Source: Bradyrhizobium sp. 186 (GTDB lineage Bacteria; Pseudomonadota; Alphaproteobacteria; Rhizobiales; Xanthobacteraceae). Taken from it: a stretch of DNA of 64,000 nucleotides. The notes under the pieces are model-generated. The model worked only from the letters and a program-made list of their open reading frames with translations, searched no databases and was not told the DNA's origin. Of this stretch, positions 33,774-42,696 are shown piece by piece. The stretch spans positions 2,604,001 through 2,668,000 of the forward strand of contig NZ_CP082164.1 of NCBI RefSeq assembly GCF_023101685.1, in the 5' to 3' direction. The position numbers and the translations under genes were made by a program. Numbering within the stretch: position 1 is the first letter of the stretch; every line of letters starts with the position of its first letter.

Positions 33774-35315
33774 ATGGCTGATGCCGCAGCAATTACTCCG
33801 CAGCCGATCAACCGGGCCGCGGTTACGTTGTGTGTCATCCTCGCCGTCATCATGCAGGCGCTGGATACGACGATCGCCAACGTCGCGCTGCCCTATATGC
33901 AGGGCAGCGTGTCGGCGAGCGCGGATCAGATCAACTGGGTGCTGACCTCCTATATCGTGGCCGCGGCCATCATGACCCCGCCATCGGGGTTTCTTGCCAA
34001 CAGGTTCGGCCGCAAGCGGGTGCTGATGGCGGCCGTCGTCGGTTTCGTGGTTGCATCCGTGCTGTGCGGAATTGCGCAATCGCTGGTCGAAATCGTGGCG
34101 TTCCGGTTGCTGCAGGGGTTCTTCGGCGCGGCGCTCGTTCCGCTCGGCCAGTCCGTTCTGCTTGACATTTATACGGTCGAAGAACGCGGGTCTGCCATGG
34201 CCGTGTTCGGAGTGTCGGTGATGGTGGGGCCGGTGCTGGGGCCGGTGATCGGCGGCTGGTTGACCGACCATTATAGCTGGCGATGGGTATTCTACATCAA
34301 CGTGCCGTTGGGCGTGCTCGCGTTCGCTGGCATATCGTTCTTTCTGAGGGAGACCAAGACCAGCGCGGCAGCGAAGCTTGACTGGCTCGGATTTGGCAGC
34401 TTGAGCCTCGCCATTGCCGCCATGCAGGTGTTTCTGGACCGGGGCGCGCAACTCGACTGGTTCTCTTCCTTTGAAATTTTGATCGAGGCGGTCGTCTGCG
34501 CATCGGCGCTTTACATCTTCCTTGTCCACACCTTTACGGCGAAAAACTCCTTCGTGAATCCGAAGCTGTTTCTCGATCGAAATTTCTCGGTCGGCGTGCT
34601 GTTCATCTTCATCGTTGGGATAACCTATCTCGCTTCCCTGGCGTTGTTGACACCCTATTTGCAGACGCTGATGGGTTATCCCGTGGTGACCGCAGGGATC
34701 GTCATGGGCCCGCGCGGTATCGGCACGATGGCTTGCATGTTCCTGGTCGGCCGCCTGATCGGCCGGATCGATATTAGGTTGCTGCTCATGACCGGACTGC
34801 TGCTGACGGCCTGGGCCATGTACGACATGACCGGATGGAATCCGAACGTCTCGCAGTGGACGATCGCAGTGACCGGATTCATCCAGGGGGCAGGACTTGG
34901 CTTCCTTTTTGTCCCGTTAACGACCGTTACGTTCGCCACGCTCCCGGCCGAGCAGCGCGCCGACGGTACGGGTCTCTACAACCTGTCGCGCAATGTAGGT
35001 TCCAGCGTCGGAATATCGGTGGTCTCCTATCTGCTGACCAGAAACAATCAGGTCAATCACGCGACCATCGCAGGCCATGTCACGGCCTTCAATCACGCCT
35101 TCGACAACGGCATTGTGCGGCAAGCCATGAGTCCCTGGACCGCAAGCGGACGCGCGGCGCTCGATCAAGTCATCCAAACGCAGGCTTCCATCATCAGCTA
35201 CATCAACGATTTCAAGTTGATGATGATCCTCTCGCTTGCCGCGATCCCTCTTGTCCTGCTGCTGCGTAGCGCGCCGTCCGCGGAAGGCGACGACCATGCA
35301 ATGGTGATGGAATGA
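33774..35315 (+). CDS. DHA2-family MFS multidrug transporter (EmrB-like)
   Basis: 513-residue drug:proton antiporter with about 14 transmembrane helices. DHA2 signatures include LDTTIANVALPYMQGSVSAS in helix 1, FLANRFGRKRVLM (motif A), GPVLGPVIGGWLTDHYSWRWVFYINVPLG (motif C, about residues 144-172, in two runs) and a C-terminal GLYNLSRNVGSSVGISVV. The ATG at 33774 has GGGGGGCT upstream and begins one base after the HlyD stop. It exports hydrophobic toxic compounds together with the EmrA-like adaptor. Confidence 0.92.
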   Translation: MADAAAITPQPINRAAVTLCVILAVIMQALDTTIANVALPYMQGSVSASADQINWVLTSYIVAAAIMTPPSGFLANRFGRKRVLMAAVVGFVVASVLCGIAQSLVEIVAFRLLQGFFGAALVPLGQSVLLDIYTVEERGSAMAVFGVSVMVGPVLGPVIGGWLTDHYSWRWVFYINVPLGVLAFAGISFFLRETKTSAAAKLDWLGFGSLSLAIAAMQVFLDRGAQLDWFSSFEILIEAVVCASALYIFLVHTFTAKNSFVNPKLFLDRNFSVGVLFIFIVGITYLASLALLTPYLQTLMGYPVVTAGIVMGPRGIGTMACMFLVGRLIGRIDIRLLLMTGLLLTAWAMYDMTGWNPNVSQWTIAVTGFIQGAGLGFLFVPLTTVTFATLPAEQRADGTGLYNLSRNVGSSVGISVVSYLLTRNNQVNHATIAGHVTAFNHAFDNGIVRQAMSPWTASGRAALDQVIQTQASIISYINDFKLMMILSLAAIPLVLLLRSAPSAEGDDHAMVME

Positions 35316-35372
35316 AAGGCGTTTGCCCTCCAGGGGTCGCTGGAGCCGTCCAAGTCTGAAGGAGGTAACACC

Positions 35373-35600
35373 ATGCACAAATTCTTTGTGGCGCTCACCC
35401 TGCTGTGCGTCCCAGCTTCGACCGGTGCCCTTGCTCGTTCTGGCACAGACCAGGAGCAACAGGCATGCACGCGCGACGTCGAGCGTTTTTGCCGCAAGCT
35501 GATGGATCAGGGCGATTTTACCATTCTGGCTTGCCTCAAGGAAAATCGTCCAAAGCTTTCCCCCGCGTGCCGCGACGTTCTGGTCAGCCACGGGCAATAG
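35373..35600 (+). CDS. Small cysteine-rich periplasmic protein
   Basis: 75-residue secreted protein with an ideal AAGGAGGT seven bases before the ATG. A Sec signal peptide (residues 1-21, cleaved after ALA) is followed by a cysteine-rich-repeat (Golgi apparatus protein 1-like, PF00839) segment: four cysteines in CTRDVERFCRKL and CLKENRPKLSPACRD, with the regular C-x7-C spacing. Function unknown. It follows the efflux operon after 57 bp and may be co-transcribed. Confidence 0.8.
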   Translation: MHKFFVALTLLCVPASTGALARSGTDQEQQACTRDVERFCRKLMDQGDFTILACLKENRPKLSPACRDVLVSHGQ

Positions 35601-35720
35601 GGAACGATCGATATAACAACGGCGGTCATGCCTTAATCTGAATGCAGAAGAACCATATCGGCGAAGCTACCAGGTCTCCGAGTTCGGGGCCGATTCACGA
35701 CTGCTCCATGGAGTCGCCGC

Positions 35721-38162
35721 ATGAAGGAAAAGGAACTGAGGCTCGCTTTGGTCTGCTATGGCGGCGTGTCGCTCGTGCTCTATATGCATGGCGTAATCAA
35801 AGAAATCCTGAAGCTTTCGCGAGCGTCCAAGGCATATCATTCGGTCCCACAATCGGAGCAACGAGTACACCAAAGTTATGAAGCCGCAAATGGCGATGAC
35901 GGGAGACCTCATGATACCGAGGATGTCTATTTTACACTCTTGCAGTCGATAGGGCGAACCCTTGCTCTTCGGGTCATCGTCGACAGCATAGCCGGCGCCT
36001 CGGCCGGCGGCATCAGCGGCATTGTTCTGGCGCGCGCACTCGCGCATGACCTCTCTATCGATCATCTGCGCGATTTGTGGCTAGATGAAGCAGACCTTCT
36101 TCGCTTGCTCGGTTCATCGCAGCGAGCGCGGCCATGGAGCAAATGGTTCCTTCGCCCGGTCCTTTGGATATTGTTCCGCTTGCGTCGCCTTGGGCCGGCG
36201 GTTGATCGGGAAATCCAGAAAAATCTGTCGATGTTCTTTCGCTCGCGCTGGTTCGAGCCGCCCTTTGACGGGGAAAGGTTTCTTGAATTGCTGTTCGACG
36301 GGCTGAGCGCCATGCGCGGCCACGGCGACAAGCCGTCGTCTCTTCTTCCTCCGCGCCATGAGCTTGATCTGGCCGTCTCGATCACGGATTTTTTTGGATA
36401 TCCGCGCGATGTGAAGATCAACACGCCGTCCCTGATCGCGGAGCGGGAGCACGGGCTGTTCTGGACCTTCAAGTACCGCAATTGGTTGGATGAAAGCGAA
36501 ACCTCCGGCCTGGCCGACAGCAATGTGCCTGGTCTGGCACTCGCTGCTCGCGCGACATCGAGCTTTCCAGGTGCATTTCCGCCGGTCCAGCTCTCAGACC
36601 TCGAAAGGTTGCTTGCGAAGCGGGGGGTGGACTGGCCGGATCGGCAGAAATTTATCGCCGCTAATTTCAGGGATCATATCCGCGCGGGCGTTAATCCCGA
36701 AATCACGTCGTTTCTGGACGGCGGCATTGTCAACAACAAACCGTTTTCTGTTGTCCTGAACATGGTGCGAGAACGCCCGGCCTATCGCGACGTCGACCGG
36801 CGCCTCGTCTTTGTCGAACCGGACCCGGAACGATCATCGCCTCCACCGGGCGGAGTCCCCAGCTTCATACGGACTCTGGAAGGCGCGATTTTTGAGATCC
36901 CGTTGCGTGCCCCGATCTATCACGAGCTTGCCCGAGTCCAGCAGTTCAATGAGACGACCGAGCGGATGCGCACGGTTTTAAAGGCGGCTTATCCCGAACT
37001 CGCCGGCTTCGTAACGACGGTGACGGAGCGCGTCCCCTCAACGGGAGATGCCAGCCGCACTGTAGGGCTTTGGCGCGAAACGGCAAATGTGCTGGCCGCA
37101 AAAGAGGCAAGCTATGCCTATCAAGTCTATGCGCGTTTTAAGACGTTTTCGATAATTGATACACTCGTTGGCCAGATCTGTGATCTCGGCGAGATCGATC
37201 AAGCTTCGCCACTTCGCACAAGACTTGCCGACGAGATCCTGACGTGGGCCAATCGGCGCGGGGCAATCCAGCCGGAAGGATCGCTCTCGCTGGCGGGCGG
37301 ATCACAGGTGCAGCCGTGGATCGATTTCTTGCTGCATTTCGATGTCGAATTCCGCCGCCGCAGGCTGTCTTTTGTCATGCGGGGTTTGAACCTTCTCTAT
37401 TCAAGACTGGAGGAGGCAAGCTTCAAGGAAGTAACGCCGGGTCAAATCGATGATCTGAAGAGTCGCTTTCAAGCCCCCCTGGGGCGATTGCGCAGGCTGC
37501 AAGCTGGCGATTCCGCCAGCGTGGCCCTGCGAAACCGCGTCGTAGCGCTGACAAGCAGGTTGAGTGTTATCGCTTACAGCAAAGCCGAGACAACAGTCAC
37601 GGCGCGGAAAGATTTGGACCGAGAGATGGACGACGTCATGGAGCAGCTTCATCAGGAACTCGACCTTGCGAACGTCGATGGGGCCGTCGACGCCATCGTC
37701 GCCTTATCGATGGCTGACGAAATGCCGAATGTACTTCACCATGAGGTGCTCATCTACTACATCGGCTTTCCATTCTGGGACGTCTGGACGTATCCGATAT
37801 CGGAATGGCGTGCCGTCGAAGAGCACCGTGAGATCCGCGTCGATCGCATCAGTCCGGTCGACACGGTTCTTCTTCGGAACGGGGTACACGCCACGCGGCT
37901 CAAGGGAGCGGAGTTTAGGCATTTCGCGGGCTTCTTGAGCCGTTCTCGCCGGGAGCACGATTATCTTTGGGGCCGTCTTGATGCAGCTGAGCGCCTGATC
38001 GATATCGTTTCCGACGCGGCCGCCATGGAAGGCGCATTGGGTAAAACCGACATCAGGATGCTGAAGCGAGACGCATTTCGGGCGATCCTCGATACCGAAG
38101 AGCATCATCTTCAGGATAAGGACCTTATTGCCCAGATGAGAAGCGAGGTTAGTAAATTGTAG
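35721..38162 (+). CDS. Patatin-like phospholipase with DUF3376 C-terminal domain
   Basis: 813-residue protein. The N-terminal patatin domain (about 1-400) has an oxyanion-hole region CYGGVSLVLYMHG (residues 12-24), a nucleophile elbow GASAGG (Ser94) and the catalytic Asp in FLDGGIVNNKP (Asp about 333), so the Ser-Asp dyad is complete. The remaining 400 residues form a helical DUF3376-type region. No signal peptide or secretion motif is obvious. The family is described as patatin-like proteins with presumed lipid acyl-hydrolase activity. It stands alone between the efflux operon and a pseudogene; a defence or lipid-remodelling role would be speculation. Confidence 0.88.
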   Translation: MKEKELRLALVCYGGVSLVLYMHGVIKEILKLSRASKAYHSVPQSEQRVHQSYEAANGDDGRPHDTEDVYFTLLQSIGRTLALRVIVDSIAGASAGGISGIVLARALAHDLSIDHLRDLWLDEADLLRLLGSSQRARPWSKWFLRPVLWILFRLRRLGPAVDREIQKNLSMFFRSRWFEPPFDGERFLELLFDGLSAMRGHGDKPSSLLPPRHELDLAVSITDFFGYPRDVKINTPSLIAEREHGLFWTFKYRNWLDESETSGLADSNVPGLALAARATSSFPGAFPPVQLSDLERLLAKRGVDWPDRQKFIAANFRDHIRAGVNPEITSFLDGGIVNNKPFSVVLNMVRERPAYRDVDRRLVFVEPDPERSSPPPGGVPSFIRTLEGAIFEIPLRAPIYHELARVQQFNETTERMRTVLKAAYPELAGFVTTVTERVPSTGDASRTVGLWRETANVLAAKEASYAYQVYARFKTFSIIDTLVGQICDLGEIDQASPLRTRLADEILTWANRRGAIQPEGSLSLAGGSQVQPWIDFLLHFDVEFRRRRLSFVMRGLNLLYSRLEEASFKEVTPGQIDDLKSRFQAPLGRLRRLQAGDSASVALRNRVVALTSRLSVIAYSKAETTVTARKDLDREMDDVMEQLHQELDLANVDGAVDAIVALSMADEMPNVLHHEVLIYYIGFPFWDVWTYPISEWRAVEEHREIRVDRISPVDTVLLRNGVHATRLKGAEFRHFAGFLSRSRREHDYLWGRLDAAERLIDIVSDAAAMEGALGKTDIRMLKRDAFRAILDTEEHHLQDKDLIAQMRSEVSKL

Positions 38163-38291
38163 TGACGGGAGGTCAATGGACGTCGGAACATCTGCTCGAG
38201 GGAAAGCGCGTTCTGACTAGCACTACTTTGGCAGATTTTTGTTATCGGTGCGGCCCATCACGCCGCGAGCGACATAGGAGCAGGACCAGCA

Positions 38292-38887
38292 ATGGCAGAC
38301 AATCTTTCGATCGATCGCCGGACGAGCGCGCTGCTCGTCATGGATTTCCAGACGCTGATCGTCGACAACTATACCGCCGGTGCGGAGGCGCTGCTCGATC
38401 GGACGGCGAAGCTGATCGCCGTGGCGCGCACAGCCGGGATGCGGGTGATCTATGTGGTCGTCGGCTTCCGCCCCGGCTATCCGGAGGTCAGCGACCGAAA
38501 TGCAACGTTCAACGGGCTCAAGGCCTCGGGCGTATTCGCCGCGGGTGCCGAAAATGCGAAGGTCCATCCCGCCGTCACGCCGCTGGCGGAGGAAATCGTC
38601 GTCACCAAGCATCGGTTAAGCGCCTTCGCCGGGACCGATCTTGACCTGATGCTGCGCGCCAACGGCATCGAGACCCTGATCCTGACGGGGGTCGCCACCA
38701 GCGGCGTCTCGTACTCTCGACTCTGCGCCATGCCGCCGACGCGGACTACAGACTGCTGGTCGCCGGCGATTGCTGCTCGGACGGCGACGAGGAAGCGCAT
38801 CGGGTGCTGCTGGAGAAGGTCTTTCCGCGGCAGGCCACTATCACGACGGCGGCGGGACTCGCGCAGGCCATCGGGGCTGGGCGGTAG
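38292..38887 (+). pseudogene. Isochorismatase-family hydrolase gene, frameshifted
   Basis: The first part reads as an isochorismatase-fold hydrolase (SALLVMDFQTLIVDNY, RVIYVVVGFRPGYPE, VVTKHRLSAFAGTDLDLMLR, TLILTGVATSGV). Near 38710 the frame shifts. In the correct frame the protein continues LSTLRHAADADYRLLVAGD and ATITTAAGLAQAIGAGR to a TAG at 38885. The current frame instead runs into arginine-rich nonsense to 38978. The catalytic Cys position falls in TSGV, which has no Cys, as in a known non-canonical subgroup. Confidence 0.75.
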
Positions 38888-39764
38888 ACGCCGTCACTGC
38901 TTCGTATCCATCGCACAGGCAGGCGGCTCTCCCTTCCTCACTCGTGCTGGTCGTAGACTCCATGACGGTCTTGAATGAATTGCGACGGATCAGGCGATGG
39001 GCAGGTCGTGGCGAAGGATGTCGTGGTTGTTCCACCAGGTCGAGGGGGCCGCCCGCCGAAGACGACAGCGCTGTGCGGGGTTCGGCAGGGATGCGGCCTC
39101 GGGCATAAATTGCTTTTCGATAACGAGATGAGTTTCATGCGAGGATTGATAGTCGGCGCGTGTTTTTGCGAATACGCCGTGACTCCGATAATAGAACTTA
39201 GCCAAAGCTCGAATGACTGCTTCTGGCGCGAAGCTGCCATTCGAGGGATCCAACGGACGTCTGCAGTTTGCGCAAAATTTGAAAATAGAGACGGTCTTCG
39301 GTCGCAATTTTCCTGATGTTTTCAGAAAGTTCGCTGCCCCTTGAGTTCTACTTCCTGACCGTTCGAGGCGCTGAATAGCCAGCAAGAATGGAGTCAAACA
39401 GTCGGCTGATAAGTTTTGGTCGCAAAGCTTATCAGTGAACAGAATTCCATAACGCTCGAACGGCGAATGACCGCCTTCTGGCAGATTGTGTTGAAAAAGT
39501 CCTTTTCGCTGATGACTGAAAATTCTCAGGGCGGCTGGTGCGTCTCTCTCTCGCTGCGAGGTGAGGGACCACATCAACTACAGCAAAAACGATCGCTGGC
39601 GCTCGTATCGATTCTACAGAGCCTTGCAGCGGCTGAAGTTGCCAATGCGTTACATTTGCGAGACTTTTGGAGCCCCGCGATTTTCGATTTTTTCAACACA
39701 ATCGGCGCAAAGCTGTCGTTGAGGTGTCGATGTTAGATATCGCTGGCTCCCCGCTATCTGGACC
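38888..39764. other. 877-bp non-coding stretch with repeats
   Basis: No intact gene is recognised. It holds a copy of the dispersed repeat of about 31 bp (39211-39241, GAATGACTGCTTCTGGCG...), a segment near 39389-39432 with GTCGGCTGATAAG and GCTTATCAGTGA resembling sequence at 56699-56810, and the 220-bp inverted-repeat element at 39484-39703. Confidence 0.5.
39484..39703. repeat. MITE-like 220-bp element with 18-bp terminal inverted repeats
   Basis: GATTGTGTTGAAAAAGTC at 39484-39501 and its near-perfect inverse GATTTTTTCAACACAATC at 39686-39703 (one mismatch) enclose about 185 bp with no gene. TTGTTGAAAAA-type ends are typical of IS1182/IS5-group elements, so this is likely an internally deleted, non-autonomous derivative. 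Confidence 0.6.
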
Positions 39765-39774
39765 TAGTGGTTCA

Positions 39775-40056
39775 TCACAGTGATTTTGACGTTTTGATAC
39801 CGAGCCATTCGAGGATCGGCAAGCTTTCCGGCGGCACGAGGATTTCGATGCTTCTGGGGACGCCAGGTTGACGGCGAATGAAACCGTTTCGTTCGAGGGT
39901 GACGATCATCTGGTGGACCGAAGGCGGGCTGACGCGGAAATGGCGCTGCATGTCGGTTTCGGCGGGTGGGCGTCCGAACATGTGCGCGTAGGTGTAGATA
40001 AAGGCCAGGTAGTGTCCCTGCTTCTCCGTGAAGTGCGTGCCTGATTTTTGACTCAT
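39775..40056 (-). CDS. LexA/MarR-like winged-helix protein carried by the IS630 element
   Basis: 93-residue DNA-binding protein from the ATG at 40056 (a GTG at 40083 is an alternative). A winged HTH is clear: TEKQGHYLAFIYTYAHMFGR, AETDMQRHFRVSPPSVHQMIVTLERNG and RRQPGVPRSIEIL. It is read divergently from the transposase from a gap of about 40 bp, so it could repress or autoregulate transposase expression. Its last residues SKSL come from the terminal repeat, and the transposase also ends in SKSL from the other repeat. An accessory regulator is unusual, since IS630 elements usually carry only a transposase. Confidence 0.75.
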   Translation of the reverse strand: MSQKSGTHFTEKQGHYLAFIYTYAHMFGRPPAETDMQRHFRVSPPSVHQMIVTLERNGFIRRQPGVPRSIEILVPPESLPILEWLGIKTSKSL

Positions 40057-40094
40057 CGCTGGATTCGTCCCGGCCTCCGACAAGGAGGCGAAGC

Positions 40095-41225
40095 ATGAAT
40101 GTACGTTATCGGGTCGAATTGAGCCAAATCGAGCGGGACGAACTGACGGCGATGCTGGGCGGCGGGAAGCATGCTGCCCGCAAGCTCAAGCGGGCGCAGA
40201 TTTTGCTGGCGGCCGATGCCGGCAGTTGCGACGCGGAGATTGCCCGGTCTGTCCGGGTCAGCCTGTCCAGCATCGGCCGGACCAAGCGCCGCTTCGTGGA
40301 AGGCAATCTGGAGCGGGCCTTGAGCGAGGAACCGCGTCCGGGCGCAGAGCGCAAATTGACCGGCAAGGAGGAGGCCCTGCTGGTGGCGACGGCGTGCGCC
40401 AAGCCGCCCGCCGGCCGCAAACGTTGGACGCTGACGCTGCTGGCGGACACGATGGTCAAGCTCACCGATCATGACAGCCTGTCGGGCGAGACCGTGCGTC
40501 GCCGGCTGGCCGAGAACGACCTCAAGCCATGGCGCAGGGACATGTGGTGCATCCCCTATGTCGACGGCGAATACGTCGCCCGCATGGAGGACGTGCTCGA
40601 CCTCTACGCCGAGGCGCCGGATCCCGTCCGGCCGCTGGTCTGCTTCGACGAGACCCCCGTCCAGCTCATCGGCGAGGTCCGTCAGCCGATTCCAGCCGAG
40701 CCGGGACAGCGCGAGCGTTACGATTACGAGTACCGCCGCAACGGCACCGTCAATCTCTTCGTTACCTTCGACCCGCATCGTGGCTGGCGCAACGTCAAGG
40801 TCACCGAGCACCGCGCCGCCGTGGACTACGCCTACTGCATGCGCGAACTCGTCGACGTCCATTATCCCGACGCCGACTGCATCCGCCTCGTGCAGGACAA
40901 TCTGTCGATCCATACCGCCGGCGCGTTGTATCAAGCATTTGCGCCTGCCGAGGCCCGTCGCATCCTGCGCCGCCTCGAATTCCACTTCACCCCGAAACAC
41001 GCCAGTTGGCTCAATATGGTCGAGTGCGAGATCAGCGTGCTCCAGCGCCAGTGCCTCGGCCGCCGCATCGACGACCCCAAAAGGCTCCGAAACGAGATCG
41101 CAGCATGGCAAAAGCGGCGGAATAAAACCCGAGCCCGCATCAAATGGATGTTCACAACCGACAAGGCCCGCGCCAAACTCGGCCGCGCCTATCCAGCCAC
41201 CGCCAAAGAGTCAAAATCACTGTGA
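40095..41225 (+). CDS. IS630-family transposase
   Basis: 376-residue DDE transposase. The N-terminal HTH contains DAEIARSVRVSLSSIGRTKRRFVEG (in two runs). The catalytic centre is CFDETPVQL (first Asp), LVQDNLSIHT (second Asp) and KHASWLNMVECEISVLQRQ (Glu), the normal triad and spacing. The frame is uninterrupted and ends inside the right terminal repeat, so the element looks complete and possibly mobile. Confidence 0.92.
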   Translation: MNVRYRVELSQIERDELTAMLGGGKHAARKLKRAQILLAADAGSCDAEIARSVRVSLSSIGRTKRRFVEGNLERALSEEPRPGAERKLTGKEEALLVATACAKPPAGRKRWTLTLLADTMVKLTDHDSLSGETVRRRLAENDLKPWRRDMWCIPYVDGEYVARMEDVLDLYAEAPDPVRPLVCFDETPVQLIGEVRQPIPAEPGQRERYDYEYRRNGTVNLFVTFDPHRGWRNVKVTEHRAAVDYAYCMRELVDVHYPDADCIRLVQDNLSIHTAGALYQAFAPAEARRILRRLEFHFTPKHASWLNMVECEISVLQRQCLGRRIDDPKRLRNEIAAWQKRRNKTRARIKWMFTTDKARAKLGRAYPATAKESKSL

Positions 41226-41235
41226 TGAGCCACTA

Positions 41236-41551
41236 AGTCCAACCCTCAACTTGATAGACTGTACCGACCAGCGTTGTCGTGCCTCCCACGAGATGAGGTG
41301 CCGTACCACTCTGTGTCGAGAGGGTGGTATCGGCCGGACGTGTGAAGCTCAACCGCTCCGATTTTATAAATATGGGGCGGCCATTGGGAGCGGCTCCTAA
41401 CGTTCCCTCATCGACATCCATGGGAGTCGCTTTGCCGCACGGCCCGCCACCATATTCTTTTGATCCCGTGCATCAAGCTCGTTGATCGGGTAAGGGGCAG
41501 CGTTATCGTCTTTGACGAAGGTTGGTCGCCGCCGCCAGGACCGGCACGGCT
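41236..41551. other. 316-bp non-coding stretch
   Basis: No gene is seen. Positions 41294-41362 (TGAGGTGCCGTAC ... AGCTCAACCGCTCCGA) resemble 17208-17272, suggesting an old shared repeat. It lies between the right end of the IS630 element and the 3' end of the AraC gene. Confidence 0.45.
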
Positions 41552-42502
41552 TCAGCTTCCCGAGGCACCCTTGCGATATTCAGCTGGCGTACAATTGAGG
41601 TGCCGGCGAAAGACCCGGTTCAGATGACTCTGGTCGGCGAAGCCGCTAAGGAGTGCGATCTCCTTGAGCGCCAGATTGTCCCGTCGCAGATGCCGGCACG
41701 CCCATTCGACTTTCTGTTTCTGAACAAAGGCATGAGGGCGTGTCCCGTAGTGAGCGTGGAATTTGCGGGCGAATTGAATCGGCGTGCAGTTGCAGATGGC
41801 TGCTAGTTCGTCGAGCGTGATGTTTCGGGAAATATTCTGCTGGATATAGTCCTCGATCAGCCGGGCATGGGCCGGCCTGAAACGTCCCTGCGCGGAAGGC
41901 ATCTTGAACTTCACCGCGGCGTATTTCCGCATGATGTGGACGCTGGCCTGGAGCGACAGCGCGTCGTAGCAGAGTCTTCCGCCGGGACCGCCGGCGGCGA
42001 CCTCGTTAGCCATTTGTTCGTTGATCCAGCCCAAGACAGGGTCATCGATTCCGAGCAAGTCATGAAGTTCAATGGCGCTGACGTCGCGATCGAAAGCCTC
42101 GCTTGCGGTTTTCGTCATGTAAGCCGGTGAAATGTAAAAGTGGCTGACCTCTATATCGTTTGCCCATCGCCAATGCGAAGGCTCGGCGCGGGTTAGCAGC
42201 GTGGTAATGCCGCGGCCGACGCGCTCCTGCTTCCATGCGCCGGTCACGCGGCGGTGCATCGCGGTGGCTCCTTGCCGGTAGACGACGATTAGGAAATCTT
42301 CCGTCGGGGGGACCCAAATATCGGACGGCGCATAGCGAAATACCCGCATGCGGAAATCAGGCCGGCCGACCGCCGAACTGTCCAGCTTCAGTTCACCTGG
42401 TGCGTATCGCGGAAGCTCCTCGACCGCAATGAACTTGCTTATGGCGCAGCCTCCGCACGGTTGGCGGCCGTTCGCCGGCGCTTCTTTCCGATGATCTGGC
42501 AT
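41552..42502 (-). CDS. AraC-family transcriptional regulator
   Basis: About 316 residues. The C-terminal AraC DNA-binding domain (about 215-312) has two HTHs: NITLDELAAICNCTPIQFARKFHAHYG and LALKEIALLSGFADQSHLNRVFRRHLNCTPAEYRKG (each longer than shown here as separate motifs). The N-terminal part is a cupin-like sensing domain with IWVPPTEDFLIVVY. The start is uncertain; ATG 42502 (MPDHRKEAPANG) is chosen because the longer frame would overlap the divergent monooxygenase gene. Its position opposite the monooxygenase-hydrolase pair makes it the likely activator of that operon. Confidence 0.85.
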   Translation of the reverse strand: MPDHRKEAPANGRQPCGGCAISKFIAVEELPRYAPGELKLDSSAVGRPDFRMRVFRYAPSDIWVPPTEDFLIVVYRQGATAMHRRVTGAWKQERVGRGITTLLTRAEPSHWRWANDIEVSHFYISPAYMTKTASEAFDRDVSAIELHDLLGIDDPVLGWINEQMANEVAAGGPGGRLCYDALSLQASVHIMRKYAAVKFKMPSAQGRFRPAHARLIEDYIQQNISRNITLDELAAICNCTPIQFARKFHAHYGTRPHAFVQKQKVEWACRHLRRDNLALKEIALLSGFADQSHLNRVFRRHLNCTPAEYRKGASGS

Positions 42503-42696
42503 CGGTAGCGCAGGATACGGCGCTTTTTTGGATTTGGCCAAATGTATTAGTCCGTCCGGGGCGTTCGCTGCGCCGCACACACAATTCGTCCAAAGAAAGG
42601 TCAGCCCAGCAGTTTCGTTGGATCGCCAAGGAGACGCAGCTCCGCCCATTAGGTCGAGTGGCACGGTGCATAGCTAAAAAACAGCAGGAGAGGGAA

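Larger units (their letters stand above)
39767..41233 (+). mobile_element. IS630-family insertion sequence with two divergent ORFs
   Basis: Inverted repeats GTGGTTCATCACAGTGATTT (left, from 39767) and GTGGCTCATCACAGTGATTT (right, reverse strand, from 41233) differ at one position and are flanked by TA at 39765-39766 and 41234-41235, the IS630 target duplication. The element is 1467 bp and carries an HTH gene (minus) and a transposase gene (plus), both intact. The stop codons of both genes lie inside the terminal repeats. Confidence 0.88.

Noticed and set aside
40471..41400. Open frame of 309 codons overlapping the IS630 transposase in another frame
   Set aside because: Ser/Pro/Arg/Thr-rich composition typical of a shadow frame; the transposase frame shows the complete DDE motif set.
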